From Flavobacterium succinicans LMG 10402 (lineage in GTDB: Bacteria; Bacteroidota; Bacteroidia; Flavobacteriales; Flavobacteriaceae), in the NCBI RefSeq assembly GCF_000611675.1, contig NZ_JATV01000013.1, positions 41,938 to 105,937 on the forward strand: a stretch of DNA of 64,000 bases. The letters run 5' to 3'. The position numbers and the translations under genes were made by a program. This document shows, piece after piece, positions 49,228 through 57,956 of the stretch. The notes below the pieces were generated by a model. The model was given only the letters and a program-made list of their open reading frames with translations. It ran no database searches and was not told where the DNA came from. Positions within the stretch are counted from its first letter, which is position 1. Each line of letters begins with the position of its first letter.

Positions 49228-51588
49228 ATGAAAACAAAAGCCTATAAAAACCTCAATTTGTTTCCTTTAAAAAGAATCAAAAGTAAAACTGTCCTGCCTG
49301 AAATTCTTTTCATCACCTCCTATCCGCCTAGAGAGTGTGGAATCGCCACCTATTCTCAGGATTTAATTTTTGCTTTGAATAATAAATTCAAGAAATCATT
49401 CAAAATCAATATTTGTGCTTTAGAAAATCAAAATGACAACTATTTGTACCAAGAAGCTATTCATACCGTTTTAGAAACCGATAATCCCAACTCCTATCTT
49501 GATTTGGCTAAAAAATGTAACGAAAATGCTAATCTCGCTATGGTGGTCATTCAACACGAATTTGGATTGTTTCGCGCTAATGAAGCTGATTTTATATTGT
49601 TTTTGAAAACCTTAAAGAAACCCATAGTGGTTGCATTTCATACGGTGCTACCCCAACCGGATCTGTTATTAAAGGAAATGGTTCTGGCTATAGATTTGTA
49701 TGCTACTGCATTTATTGTAATGACAAATACATCAGCAAAAATAATCACTGAGGATTACCATATTGCCCCCGAAAAGATAGTTGTAATTCCACACGGAACC
49801 CATTTGGTTGAGCACATTAACAAAAATATTTTAAAAGAAAAATACCAAGTTGCTGGTAAAAAAATCATTTCTACTTTTGGACTTTTAAGTTCTGGAAAAT
49901 GCATTGAAACCTCTATAAATGCATTAAAAACTATCATTAAAAAACACCCAGAAGTGCTCTTTTTGGTGATTGGCAAAACACATCCAACCGTTGTAAAAAA
50001 TGAAGGAGAAGCTTACAGAACAAGTTTAGAAACTAAAATCAATGATTTAGGGCTGAATGACCACGTGAAATTCATTAATAAATACTTGCCTTTGAAGGAG
50101 TTGTTAGAATACTTACAACTCACCGATATTTATTTATTTACTTCTAAAGACAGAAATCAAGCGGTTTCTGGTACTTTTTCGTATGCCATTAGTTGTGGTT
50201 GCCCTATCATCTCCACTCCTATTCCACATGCAGTTGAAGTCTTAAAAAACGGAACAGGCATCATAATCGATTTTGAAAATCCTGAACAACTTGCCAAAAA
50301 TGTCATTCATTTATTGAATAACGAACAATTACGACAAGACATTTCCTTAAACGGAATTCATAAACTTGCATCAACCGCTTGGGAAAATTCGGCCATTGCT
50401 CATGCGCTTTTGTTTCAAAAAGTGAGCCTAAGAAAAATTCAATTGCGTTATAAAATTCCACCACTCAATTGGAATCATATAAAAAATATGACTACTGATT
50501 TTGGAATGATTCAGTTTGCAAAAATCAATCAACCCGATTTGAGCACTGGATACACTTTAGACGATAATGCTAGAGCATTGGTTGCTGTTTGCCAACATTA
50601 TGAACTCACCAAAGACACTAGTGATTTAGTACTTATTGAGTTGTATTTCAATTTCATCAAGTTTTGTTTACAACCTGATGGGCATTTTCTAAATTATGTT
50701 GATAAAAACCGAAAATTTACCCTTCAAAACTCAGAAAACCTTGAAGATGCTAATGGTAGAGCCATTTGGGCACTTGGTAATTTAATCGCTATTAGTGATT
50801 TACTTCCGTTATCATTGGTAAATGAATCCCGAAAAACAATGCAATTGGCCTTGTCTATTGTAGTTGAAATTCATTCAACACGTGCGATGGGTTTTATCAT
50901 CAAAGGTTTGTATTATAGTCATTCGGCCAATTTTAGTTTCGAAAACACTTTACTACTAAAAACCTTAGCCGATAGATTGGTTCAAATGTACAAACATGAA
51001 TCAGATGAAGAATGGGAATGGTTCGAAAGTTATTTAACCTACGGAAATAGTATTCTACCCGAGGCTTTGCTGTGTGCCTATTTAGTAACAAATAATCCAA
51101 TTTATCAAACTGTTGCCAAAACATCATTTGATTTTTTACTTTCAAAAACATTCAATGAGGATACTATAAAAGTTATTTCTAATCAAGGATGGATGCACAA
51201 CAAAGTTCAAATTGCTGAACCGAAAAATGGAGGCGAACAACCTATTGATGTTGCCTACACAATAATGGCATTGAGTAAATTTTATGACCATTTTGGTGAA
51301 GAAAACTATTTGAAAAAAATGGAGGTAGCTTTTGAATGGTTTTTAGGTAAAAATCATTTGCATCAAATTATTTACAACCCATGTACAGGCGGATGTTATG
51401 ATGGTTTAGAAGAAACCTACATTAATTTGAATCAAGGAGCAGAATCAACCGTAAGTTATATGATGTCACGATTAACTGTTGAGAAATATAAAAAAACGAA
51501 GAAAAAAACTAAAACTAAAAAATATGCTCTTCCGCCTCCATCCAAAAATGGAACCTTACCCAAAACCACAATCATAAGTGCCGAATAA
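49228..51588 (+). CDS. GT4-type glycosyltransferase with C-terminal alpha-helical (toroid-like) domain
   Basis: A 786-residue protein. Residues 30-395 form a GT-B glycosyltransferase of the GT4 type: start EILFITSYPPRECGIATYSQDL, VIPHGTHLVEH, the sugar-nucleotide region HVKFINKYLPLKELLEYLQLTDIYLFTSKDRNQAVSGTFSYAISCGCPIISTPIPHAVEVLKNGTG with the conserved Glu. Residues 420-750 are helical with YTLDDNARALVAVC, DANGRAIWALGNL, QGWMHNKVQIAEP and NQGAESTVSYMMSRL, like the alpha/alpha toroid of glycoside hydrolases or epimerases. It starts 1 base after the GH130-like gene. A basic tail (KKTKKKTKTKK) ends the chain. Confidence 0.9.
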   Translation: MKTKAYKNLNLFPLKRIKSKTVLPEILFITSYPPRECGIATYSQDLIFALNNKFKKSFKINICALENQNDNYLYQEAIHTVLETDNPNSYLDLAKKCNENANLAMVVIQHEFGLFRANEADFILFLKTLKKPIVVAFHTVLPQPDLLLKEMVLAIDLYATAFIVMTNTSAKIITEDYHIAPEKIVVIPHGTHLVEHINKNILKEKYQVAGKKIISTFGLLSSGKCIETSINALKTIIKKHPEVLFLVIGKTHPTVVKNEGEAYRTSLETKINDLGLNDHVKFINKYLPLKELLEYLQLTDIYLFTSKDRNQAVSGTFSYAISCGCPIISTPIPHAVEVLKNGTGIIIDFENPEQLAKNVIHLLNNEQLRQDISLNGIHKLASTAWENSAIAHALLFQKVSLRKIQLRYKIPPLNWNHIKNMTTDFGMIQFAKINQPDLSTGYTLDDNARALVAVCQHYELTKDTSDLVLIELYFNFIKFCLQPDGHFLNYVDKNRKFTLQNSENLEDANGRAIWALGNLIAISDLLPLSLVNESRKTMQLALSIVVEIHSTRAMGFIIKGLYYSHSANFSFENTLLLKTLADRLVQMYKHESDEEWEWFESYLTYGNSILPEALLCAYLVTNNPIYQTVAKTSFDFLLSKTFNEDTIKVISNQGWMHNKVQIAEPKNGGEQPIDVAYTIMALSKFYDHFGEENYLKKMEVAFEWFLGKNHLHQIIYNPCTGGCYDGLEETYINLNQGAESTVSYMMSRLTVEKYKKTKKKTKTKKYALPPPSKNGTLPKTTIISAE

Positions 51589-51594
51589 AAGTAT

Positions 51595-52353
51595 ATGGGA
51601 ACCGCTATAAATAAAATGCTTGAGGAAATTGGAGAGTTTTCGCTTTTCGGAAGTCGATTTTTTAAAGAAATCAGCACCTCCCCTTTTCAAATCAACGAAT
51701 TCATTCGGCAATGTTATGCCATCGGATACAAGTCACTTCCATTAGTGACCATCACTGGGTTTATCATGGGATTGGTCTTGACGATTCAATCCCGTCCTAC
51801 GATGACAAAATTTGGGGCCGAAAGTTGGTTACCTAGTATGGTTTCATTGTCGCTAATCAGAGAAATTGCTCCAGTAATCACAGCACTTATTTGTGCTGGA
51901 AAAATTGCTTCTGGAATTGGTGCTGAATTAGGCGCAATGAAAGTAACCGAACAAATTGATGCTATGGAAGTATCGGCAATCAATCCCTACAATTATTTGG
52001 TGGTAACACGAATTTTGGCCACTACTTTAATGGTGCCACTTTTGGTTATTTATGCAGATTTAGTTGGGATTTATGGTGGCTATATCGGATACAATGTGAG
52101 AGGAACAATGGGATTGTACCGATATTTTTCGGATGTATTTGAGCATTTAGAGTTTTTAGATTTAATGCCAGCGGTTATTAAAACTTTTTTCTTTGGTTTT
52201 TTTATTGGATTGATTGGTTCCTATAAAGGTTTCAATGCCTCTAGCGGAACAGCAAGTGTAGGAATAGCTGCCAATGAAGCAGTCGTTATGGCTTCACTTT
52301 CTATTTTTATTATAGATATGGTAACGGTTCAAATAACCGATTTATTCTTTTAA
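51595..52353 (+). CDS. mlaE: MlaE-family ABC permease (lipid transport)
   Basis: A 252-residue inner-membrane permease with five or six helices and the MlaE hallmarks RQCYAIGYKSLPLVTITGFIMGLVLTIQSR, ALICAGKIASGIGAELGAMKVTEQIDAMEVSAINPYNYLVVTRI and FIGLIGSYKGFNASSGTASVG. It is the membrane part of a phospholipid-trafficking ABC system with the ATPase and MCE protein downstream. The spacing of 2 bases to mlaF indicates one operon. It begins 6 bases after the GT gene, so it may be expressed with the glycan genes. Confidence 0.96.
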   Translation: MGTAINKMLEEIGEFSLFGSRFFKEISTSPFQINEFIRQCYAIGYKSLPLVTITGFIMGLVLTIQSRPTMTKFGAESWLPSMVSLSLIREIAPVITALICAGKIASGIGAELGAMKVTEQIDAMEVSAINPYNYLVVTRILATTLMVPLLVIYADLVGIYGGYIGYNVRGTMGLYRYFSDVFEHLEFLDLMPAVIKTFFFGFFIGLIGSYKGFNASSGTASVGIAANEAVVMASLSIFIIDMVTVQITDLFF

Positions 52354-52355
52354 TA

Positions 52356-53090
52356 ATGAAAAAAGAACCACTCATCAACATCGAAAACGTATGGAAATCT
52401 TTTAAAAAAAATCAAGTTTTAAAAGGGTTGAATTTGTCTGTAAACAAAGGAGAAAGTCTAGTTATTTTAGGACGTTCTGGTTCAGGAAAATCCGTTTGTA
52501 TCAAATGCATTGTAGGTTTGATTAAAGCCGATAAAGGACAAATTCTGGTTTTTGGGTCGGATGTAACCAAGCTAAAAACGGAAGCCCTAAACAAAATAAG
52601 AATCCGAATTGGGTTCATGTTTCAAAATGGTGCCTTGTATGATTCGATGTCAGTTAGGGACAATTTAGCCTTTACTTTAAAACACCATACCAAAGACTTA
52701 GAAACATCACAGATTGAGGAAAAAACTATAGAAGCTCTAGAAGCTGTGGGATTATCAGAAGCGATTGATAAAATGCCTTCGGAATTATCAGGAGGAATGC
52801 GAAAACGAGTTGGTTTAGCAAGAACATTAATCATTCAACCCGAAATTATTTTGTACGACGAACCTACTTCGGGACTCGACACGATTACGGCTAGAGAAAT
52901 TAGTAAATTGATTGTTTCTATTCAAAAAAAACAACGCACTACTTCAATTATCATTACACATGATATGGCTTGCGCAAAAGCTACAAGTGACCGAATCATG
53001 ATTCTAAATGAAGGCGTAATTCATGCCGAAGGAACTTATTCTGAGTTAGAGAATAGTAATGACGAATGGGTAAAATCTTTTTTCATATGA
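52356..53090 (+). CDS. mlaF: MlaF-family ABC transporter ATPase
   Basis: A 244-residue ATPase with Walker A GRSGSGKSVC, Q-loop FMFQNGALYDSM (typical of MlaF), signature LSGGMRKRVGLAR, Walker B IILYDEPTSGLD and switch His in IIITHDM. The Met-rich signature and the GALYDSM Q-loop distinguish the MlaF clade. It powers movement of lipids by the MlaE permease with the MCE protein MlaD. Followed after 113 bases by mlaD. Confidence 0.97.
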   Translation: MKKEPLINIENVWKSFKKNQVLKGLNLSVNKGESLVILGRSGSGKSVCIKCIVGLIKADKGQILVFGSDVTKLKTEALNKIRIRIGFMFQNGALYDSMSVRDNLAFTLKHHTKDLETSQIEEKTIEALEAVGLSEAIDKMPSELSGGMRKRVGLARTLIIQPEIILYDEPTSGLDTITAREISKLIVSIQKKQRTTSIIITHDMACAKATSDRIMILNEGVIHAEGTYSELENSNDEWVKSFFI

Positions 53091-53203
53091 GCAACTAATA
53101 TTACTCAATAAAGAAAACCCCTCCTAAAATGGTATTGCTTAAAGCAACTATTTAGGAATACACAAATTCATAAAACCTTAAGTGGGAACAGAAAACATAT
53201 ACT

Positions 53204-54136
53204 ATGGCAAATTCATCAAACTATACTTGGAAATTGGGAGCATTTGTTCTTTTGGGAGCAACTTTGTTTGTCATTACAATCTATTTTATAGGAAAAAATA
53301 AAAATCTTTTTGGGAGTACGTTTCGCTTGCGGTCAGAATTCAAAAATGTTAGTGGACTCAAAGTGGGCAATAATGTTCGCTTTTCTGGAATTAATGTCGG
53401 AAGTGTAAAAAATATCGAGTTTCTATCCGATTCGGCAGTGATTGTGGAACTGATTATCAAAGAAGAGATTCAGCCCTACATCAAAAAAGATGCGCAAGCT
53501 AGCATAGGAACAGATGGTCTGATGGGTGATAAAGTACTCACGATTTCACCAGGAACTTCATCAAATGAAATTGTAAAAGACAACGCAACCATTGTTTCTG
53601 TAAAAGCCATTGAACTCGAAGATTTGATGAAAAGTTTGCAAAAAAGTGTCGATAACGCTCAAATAATCACGCTTCAACTTTCGGAATTTAGTTTGAAAAT
53701 TAATAAAGGAAAAGGAGCTTTAAATAAAGTGTTGACCGATGAAGAATTTGCTAATCAAATTGCTCAAACCATGACGAATTTAAAAATAAGCTCAGATGAG
53801 TTTGCCATTTTTAGCAAAAATATGAATGACAAAAATGGAACTTTATCACAATTAATGACCAATCCAGAATATGCGGCTTCGATAAAAAAAACGGTCACCA
53901 ACTTAGAAAAAAGTACTTATGAAATAGATGTTTTTTCTAAAAAGTTAAATAGCAGTCGTGGGATTTTATCCAAATTGGTAGATGATGAACGACTAGCTGC
54001 CTCACTCGATTCTTCTTTGACCAATATTGAAAAAGGTTCTAAAAATTTACTAGAAATCGAAGAAGCCGCTAAACACAATTTTTTGCTAAGAGGTTTTTTT
54101 AGAAAAAAAGCCAAGGCAGAAAAAAAAGAGAACTAA
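53204..54136 (+). CDS. mlaD: MlaD/MCE-domain periplasmic lipid-binding protein
   Basis: A 310-residue protein anchored by one N-terminal helix (YTWKLGAFVLLGATLFVITIYFIG). An MCE domain follows (about 40-125: LRSEFKNVSGLKVGNNVRFSGINVGSVKNIEFLSDS, EIQPYIKKDAQASIGTDGLMGDKVLTISPG). The C-terminal half is helical with repeating KGALNKVLTDEEF, NGTLSQLMTNPEY, RGILSKLVDDERL segments, likely a long coiled or hexameric tube region. It completes the Mla ABC set (E, F, D); no MlaB or MlaC gene is nearby. Confidence 0.94.
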   Translation: MANSSNYTWKLGAFVLLGATLFVITIYFIGKNKNLFGSTFRLRSEFKNVSGLKVGNNVRFSGINVGSVKNIEFLSDSAVIVELIIKEEIQPYIKKDAQASIGTDGLMGDKVLTISPGTSSNEIVKDNATIVSVKAIELEDLMKSLQKSVDNAQIITLQLSEFSLKINKGKGALNKVLTDEEFANQIAQTMTNLKISSDEFAIFSKNMNDKNGTLSQLMTNPEYAASIKKTVTNLEKSTYEIDVFSKKLNSSRGILSKLVDDERLAASLDSSLTNIEKGSKNLLEIEEAAKHNFLLRGFFRKKAKAEKKEN

Positions 54137-54263
54137 AGCAGCAGCATTCAAAACCTAGGAATAAAGCAACTTATACCAATAGTTATGTAACAACTTCTTG
54201 GGAACAAAAGAAGAACTTTGATTAGCAATGAAAACATTTTCATTAGCTTAAAAACACCTTATC

Positions 54264-54533
54264 ATGGCAAACATAATTAAGTCTCCAAAAAAAGAAAAAG
54301 ACCCAAAAGCAGAAAGTCAAAAAATAATTGACAATCATGAGAAAGCCGCATTACATCACGAAAAAGCGGCAAAACTGCATCATGAAGCAGCAAAATTTCA
54401 AAAAGAGGGCAACAGTACTATGGCTTGTGGATGTAACTGCAAAGCAAAAAACGAATCTGATTTGGCAAAAAAGATTCAGAAAAAAAACAAAAAAAACAAT
54501 CTCAGATTGCATAGGACTTTGGCTAGAATTTGA
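54264..54533 (+). CDS. Small His/Ala/Lys-rich protein with a Cys cluster
   Basis: An 89-residue protein. Its middle is a repetitive helix (NHEKAALHHEKAAKLHHEAAKFQKEG), a pattern common in small Bacteroidota stress proteins. This is followed by MACGCNCKAKNESD with three Cys in five residues and then a Lys/Asn/Arg-rich end. The His and Cys groups could bind metal. I do not recognise a named family. It stands between mlaD and several small genes of the same type of context. Confidence 0.65.
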   Translation: MANIIKSPKKEKDPKAESQKIIDNHEKAALHHEKAAKLHHEAAKFQKEGNSTMACGCNCKAKNESDLAKKIQKKNKKNNLRLHRTLARI

Positions 54534-54587
54534 TTTAACCCCATAAAAGCATCCTAATCCTTGGGTGCTTTTTCTAATTGCATCGCT

Positions 54588-54812
54588 ATGAAATCCGTAA
54601 CTGAACTCAATGACAACATATTCAGAATTACTCAAACGATTCAAAATGAGTTTCCAGAACTAATGCCTTTTTTGAACGAAATGACCATAACAATTCCAAT
54701 GTTGCATTCGCCCGAAGTAGATCAAAAAGCTTTAAATGATTATTATAATTCTTTGAGAAATTTACTGATGAAGTATGCCCCAAACCACAATGTTTTATTT
54801 CAATCTATCTAA
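54588..54812 (+). CDS. Small uncharacterised protein, 74 residues
   Basis: Starts MKSVTELNDNIFRITQTIQ, a helix, then ELMPFLNEMTITIP and ALNDYYNSLRNLLMKYAPNHNVLFQSI. The start at 54588 is preferred to 54561 because the earlier part overlaps a short hairpin-like word (AAGCATCC..GGGTGCTTT) that may be a terminator. It is followed after 6 bases by another small gene, so they are probably one unit. No function is known to me. Confidence 0.7.
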   Translation: MKSVTELNDNIFRITQTIQNEFPELMPFLNEMTITIPMLHSPEVDQKALNDYYNSLRNLLMKYAPNHNVLFQSI

Positions 54813-54818
54813 AAAATC

Positions 54819-55205
54819 ATGAAAAACACTTTAAGAAAAGCCATCTATTTGGATCATTATACAGCGATGGTATTTGATTATAACAATCAAACAGCGGTAC
54901 TAGAAAAAACGATAGCTTCTGAAATGAATCCTTTTGTGAAAGAAGAAATTTTACAAAAAGGAGAAAGTCATTGGCACAACAAAGAACAAGATTTACAAAG
55001 CGATTTTTATAAAAGAATAATAGCCGAGGTTGCTCCTTGTAGCGAAGTCTTTTTCTTTGGTCCAACGAATGCAAAAACCGAATTGATAAACATCATTCAA
55101 GGTAAACCCAAATTTGATGCGATAAAAATTTACAGCAAGGACATTGATAAGATGACAGAAAATCAAAAGATTGAATTGATAAATACCACATTTAAAATTC
55201 CTTAA
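54819..55205 (+). CDS. Uncharacterised protein, 128 residues
   Basis: An alpha/beta protein with IYLDHYTAMVFDYNNQTAVLEKTIA at the start, helices in the middle (KGESHWHNKEQDLQSDFYKRIIAEVAPCSEVFFFG), and KIYSKDIDKMTENQKIELINTTF at the end. The strand-helix pattern with FFFGPTNAKTELINII resembles release-factor-1-like or host-attachment-type nuclease folds found in small stress proteins; this is only a resemblance. It lies between two small genes in a run with 1-6 base gaps. Confidence 0.75.
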   Translation: MKNTLRKAIYLDHYTAMVFDYNNQTAVLEKTIASEMNPFVKEEILQKGESHWHNKEQDLQSDFYKRIIAEVAPCSEVFFFGPTNAKTELINIIQGKPKFDAIKIYSKDIDKMTENQKIELINTTFKIP

Positions 55206-55206
55206 A

Positions 55207-55629
55207 ATGAAAAATAAATCACTACAAATTGAATTGCTTTTCGAAAGACTTACGTTAGTTGTAACCAAAGTTCTCGGGAGTTATTTTGCTTTTGTTTTGG
55301 CTTTAACGCTAGTACTTTTTTGGTGGAGTACTAATTTATTCACTTCGAATAATTGGCATCAAAATATTGGTGATATCATTTTTGGCTTTACTTTTTTGAG
55401 TTTGTTTATTATTCAAAAATCCTTCAATCGCTATTCGGCTTTAATTCATTTGAAAATGAATGAACTCATTTCCTCACACGAAAGAGCTAAAAATGCTGTA
55501 ATGAACACGGGTAATAAAACAGAAAAAGAAATCAGAGAACTTTCTGAAGAATACATAGAATCTGATGCTACATTCGAAAAAGAAGTAAATATTGCTTTGA
55601 ATGATGTAAATACAGAAAATCAAGTTTGA
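55207..55629 (+). CDS. Low-affinity iron permease family membrane protein
   Basis: A 140-residue protein with two membrane helices (VLGSYFAFVLALTLVLFWWST and IIFGFTFLSLFIIQKSFNRYS) and a cytoplasmic helical tail. The family pattern FERLTLVVTKVLGSYFAF and QKSFNRYSALIHLKMNELI is that of the Iron_permease (Fet4-like) family. It starts 1 base after the preceding gene. The family name comes from yeast Fet4; iron transport by such short bacterial forms is unproven. Confidence 0.85.
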   Translation: MKNKSLQIELLFERLTLVVTKVLGSYFAFVLALTLVLFWWSTNLFTSNNWHQNIGDIIFGFTFLSLFIIQKSFNRYSALIHLKMNELISSHERAKNAVMNTGNKTEKEIRELSEEYIESDATFEKEVNIALNDVNTENQV

Positions 55630-55686
55630 ATGTAATCAATTCAAAATACTAATGCCTTCAACTTTAATTTATAAAACAACAATAAA

Positions 55687-56175
55687 ATGAAAAAAACAAT
55701 TGTAATGACTAGCCTGCTTATAGTTTTAAGCTGGTGTTCACAAGGACAAACAATTTCAAAAAATGCACTTGGACTAAGAATTGGTGATAACGATGGTTTT
55801 GGTGGAGAGCTTTCCTATCAAAGAAAAATGGCCAAAAACAACCGCTTAGAACTGGATTTGGGATGGCGTAGTAATAACAATATTGACGCACTAAAATTGG
55901 CAGGAATTTACCAATGGGTTTGGAATATTGAAGGCGGTTTTAATTGGTATGCTGGAGTTGGTGGCGGATTAGGGTATTGGAATCATAATGACAATCTGAA
56001 TGATGACAATGGCGTTTTTGCTTTTGTGACTGGCGACTTAGGTATTGAATACGACTTTGATGTTCCAATTCAAGTATCACTTGATATTAGACCTGAATTG
56101 TATTTTAATTCAAATGATTATCGTGAAAATAATTTTGGACCAGACATTGCTTTGGGAATCCGATATCGATTTTAA
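55687..56175 (+). CDS. Small outer-membrane beta-barrel protein
   Basis: A 162-residue protein with a signal peptide (MKKTIVMTSLLIVLSWCSQGQ) and an eight-stranded barrel-like pattern of alternating residues (LGLRIGDNDGFGGELSYQRKM, NRLELDLGWRSNNN, AGIYQWVWNIEGGFNWYAGVGGGLGYWNH, FAFVTGDLGIEYDFDVPIQVSLDIRPELYF). It ends IALGIRYRF, with the terminal Phe typical of BAM-dependent proteins. Substrate or role is unknown. Confidence 0.85.
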   Translation: MKKTIVMTSLLIVLSWCSQGQTISKNALGLRIGDNDGFGGELSYQRKMAKNNRLELDLGWRSNNNIDALKLAGIYQWVWNIEGGFNWYAGVGGGLGYWNHNDNLNDDNGVFAFVTGDLGIEYDFDVPIQVSLDIRPELYFNSNDYRENNFGPDIALGIRYRF

Positions 56176-56242
56176 GTGAGACAATGTGTGAATATTACAA
56201 CTCTTACTCAAAATAGTACAATTCAAAATTCCCAAGCTTTCG

Positions 56243-56250
56243 CACCTTTG
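56243..56250 (+). promoter_or_regulatory. Candidate -7 box (CACCTTTG) before the CsbD gene
   Basis: CACCTTTG, one mismatch from TAnnTTTG, lies 41 bases before the ATG at 56292. The same word precedes the AraC gene. Confidence 0.35.
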
Positions 56251-56291
56251 TACAGTCAGGAAAATACATTCTTGATTTAAATATTATCATC

Positions 56292-56477
56292 ATGAATACT
56301 ACAGAACTTAAAGAAGATTGGGAAGTACAAAAAGGGAAACTCAAACAAAAATTTGCCAAACTAACAGATAACGACTTATTATTCTTAGATGGAAAAAAAG
56401 ACGAAATGTTGGGTAGAATTGAAAAAAAATTAGGCAAAACCAAAGCCGAATTGAAAAGGATTATCGAATCGCTTTAA
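56292..56477 (+). CDS. CsbD-family stress protein
   Basis: A 61-residue cytoplasmic protein with the CsbD pattern: NTTELKEDWEVQKGKLKQKFAKLTDNDL, then LDGKKDEMLGRIEKKLGKTKAELKRIIESL. CsbD-type proteins are general-stress proteins of unknown biochemistry, sigma-B controlled in B. subtilis. It is followed by a stress-type lipoprotein gene after 24 bases. Confidence 0.93.
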   Translation: MNTTELKEDWEVQKGKLKQKFAKLTDNDLLFLDGKKDEMLGRIEKKLGKTKAELKRIIESL

Positions 56478-56501
56478 TCCATTAATTGAAAACTATACAT
56501 T

Positions 56502-56966
56502 ATGAAAAAATCCATTTATACATTTGCAATAACTGCGTTCCTTGCAGTAATGGTATTCACTGCTTGTAAATCGAATACAGAAAAAGAGGCAGATGCAACC
56601 GAAAAAGTGATTGATGCTAACGAAAATCTTGATGCCGTTAACGAAGACATCAATGTTGACGAAGCAAAAAAGGCCAACGATATGGAGTGGCAAACGTACA
56701 AAGAAGAAGTAAATACTAGTATTGCTGCTAATGAAGTTCGCATTGCTGAATTGAAAGCTGCTTTGAAAAAACCAGGCAAAACTTTTGATGCCAATTATTC
56801 TAAAAGCATTCAATCCTTTGAAGATAGAAATGCTTCATTGAAAATGAAAGTCAAAAATTACGAGAACAATCAAACCGATTGGGATTCCTTTAAACGAGAA
56901 GTTGATTCGGATATGACCGAATTAGGAAAAGCTTTTAAAGACTTGACTGTAAACAATAAAAAGTAA
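56502..56966 (+). CDS. Uncharacterised lipoprotein, helical
   Basis: A 154-residue protein with lipoprotein signal (MKKSIYTFAITAFLAVMVFTAC, Cys22, lipobox VFTAC). The mature part is highly charged and helical (EKEADATEKVIDANENLDAVNEDIN, EEVNTSIAANEVRIAELKAALKK, DWDSFKREVDSDMTELGKAFKDL), so a coiled coil is likely. It is found next to CsbD as in other Flavobacteriia stress clusters. A strong terminator follows. Confidence 0.85.
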   Translation: MKKSIYTFAITAFLAVMVFTACKSNTEKEADATEKVIDANENLDAVNEDINVDEAKKANDMEWQTYKEEVNTSIAANEVRIAELKAALKKPGKTFDANYSKSIQSFEDRNASLKMKVKNYENNQTDWDSFKREVDSDMTELGKAFKDLTVNNKK

Positions 56967-56991
56967 GCTTTTTAAAAAAAGAAGAGATAAT

Positions 56992-57027
56992 AAAAAAAAG
57001 CAAAGGGTAACATCCTTTGCTTTTTTT
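56992..57027. terminator. Bidirectional terminator between lipoprotein and ppx
   Basis: GCAAAGG (57000-57006) pairs with CCTTTGC (57014-57020) around GTAACAT, flanked by eight A and seven T that extend the stem. It lies between converging units. Confidence 0.9.
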
Positions 57028-57029
57028 AT

Positions 57030-57920
57030 TTATATTTTACCGTAATACATTGCTTTTACGATTCCGTCTGATAATCCAATTTTAGGAACAAAGATTTGTC
57101 TAGCTCGGCTCCATTTCATGGCGTTTAAATAAATTCGTGTTGCTGGCACAATTACGTCAGCACGGTCAGAGTTTAAGCCCAACTGCGAAATTCGCTGTTC
57201 ATAAGTTAATGAATTCAAATAGCTATACTGTGAATTAATATAAATAAAGGACAAAGGTTTCTCTTGTGATTTACCTGACATCTTAAATAATTTATTAATA
57301 TTTCCACCGGATCCAATAAGGGTAACTTCTTCATAATCTGCCGTGTTGGTTTTGATCCATTTTTCAATTTCGTCCCATACCACATCATGTACCATGTTAT
57401 TGAGTAAACGAACTGTTCCTGCTTTAAAGGAACGTGACGTGATCATTTTTCCATTAGAAAACAGAGTAAATTCAGTACTTCCTCCACCAACATCTACAAA
57501 CAAATAAGTTTCGTCAGTTTTTAATAAATGATGTAAATCTGTTGAAGCAATGATTGCTGCTTCTTTTTTACCATCAATGATTTCAATTTTAATATCGGCC
57601 TTTTTCTTAATTATGGCCACAACTTCTTTTGCATTATAGGCTTCTCGCATTGCTGAAGTTGCAAATGCTTTATAACTCTCCACTTTGTGTACCTTCATCA
57701 AAAGATTAAATGCTTTCATGGCATCGCACATTCTTTCAATATTTTCTGGAGAAATTTCACCAACAGTAAAAGCGTCTTGCCCCAAACGAATAGGAACACG
57801 CACCAAGGAACTCTTACTGAACTGAGTCTCCTTTCCGTCTTCCTCCACAATATTTGCAATCAGTAATCTCATGGCATTTGATCCAATATCGATTGCGGCA
57901 TATTTTTTAATTTTAATCAT
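57030..57920 (-). CDS. ppx: Exopolyphosphatase/guanosine pentaphosphate phosphohydrolase family (Ppx/GppA)
   Basis: A 296-residue ASKHA-fold enzyme that hydrolyses polyphosphate or pppGpp. Motifs: KYAAIDIGSNAMRLLIANI (phosphate 1), VRVPIRLGQDAF, AFATSAMREAYN, ETYLFVDVGGGSTEFTLFSNG (phosphate 2) and TLIGSGGNINKLF. The C-terminal helix-rich HD part of long Ppx proteins is missing, as in the short Bacteroidota/Aquifex type. The ATG at 57920 directly follows AGGAAG; 57935 is an alternative. It ends the sixA-ppk1-ppx operon. Confidence 0.94.
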   Translation of the reverse strand: MIKIKKYAAIDIGSNAMRLLIANIVEEDGKETQFSKSSLVRVPIRLGQDAFTVGEISPENIERMCDAMKAFNLLMKVHKVESYKAFATSAMREAYNAKEVVAIIKKKADIKIEIIDGKKEAAIIASTDLHHLLKTDETYLFVDVGGGSTEFTLFSNGKMITSRSFKAGTVRLLNNMVHDVVWDEIEKWIKTNTADYEEVTLIGSGGNINKLFKMSGKSQEKPLSFIYINSQYSYLNSLTYEQRISQLGLNSDRADVIVPATRIYLNAMKWSRARQIFVPKIGLSDGIVKAMYYGKI

Positions 57921-57956
57921 ACTTCCTTCTATCATTTATTTTTTAACTTCTTTATT

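Noticed and set aside
54328..54546. Alternative frame overlapping the His/Ala-rich small protein
   Set aside because: The zero frame has the expected HHEKAA helix; this frame gives a random basic sequence.
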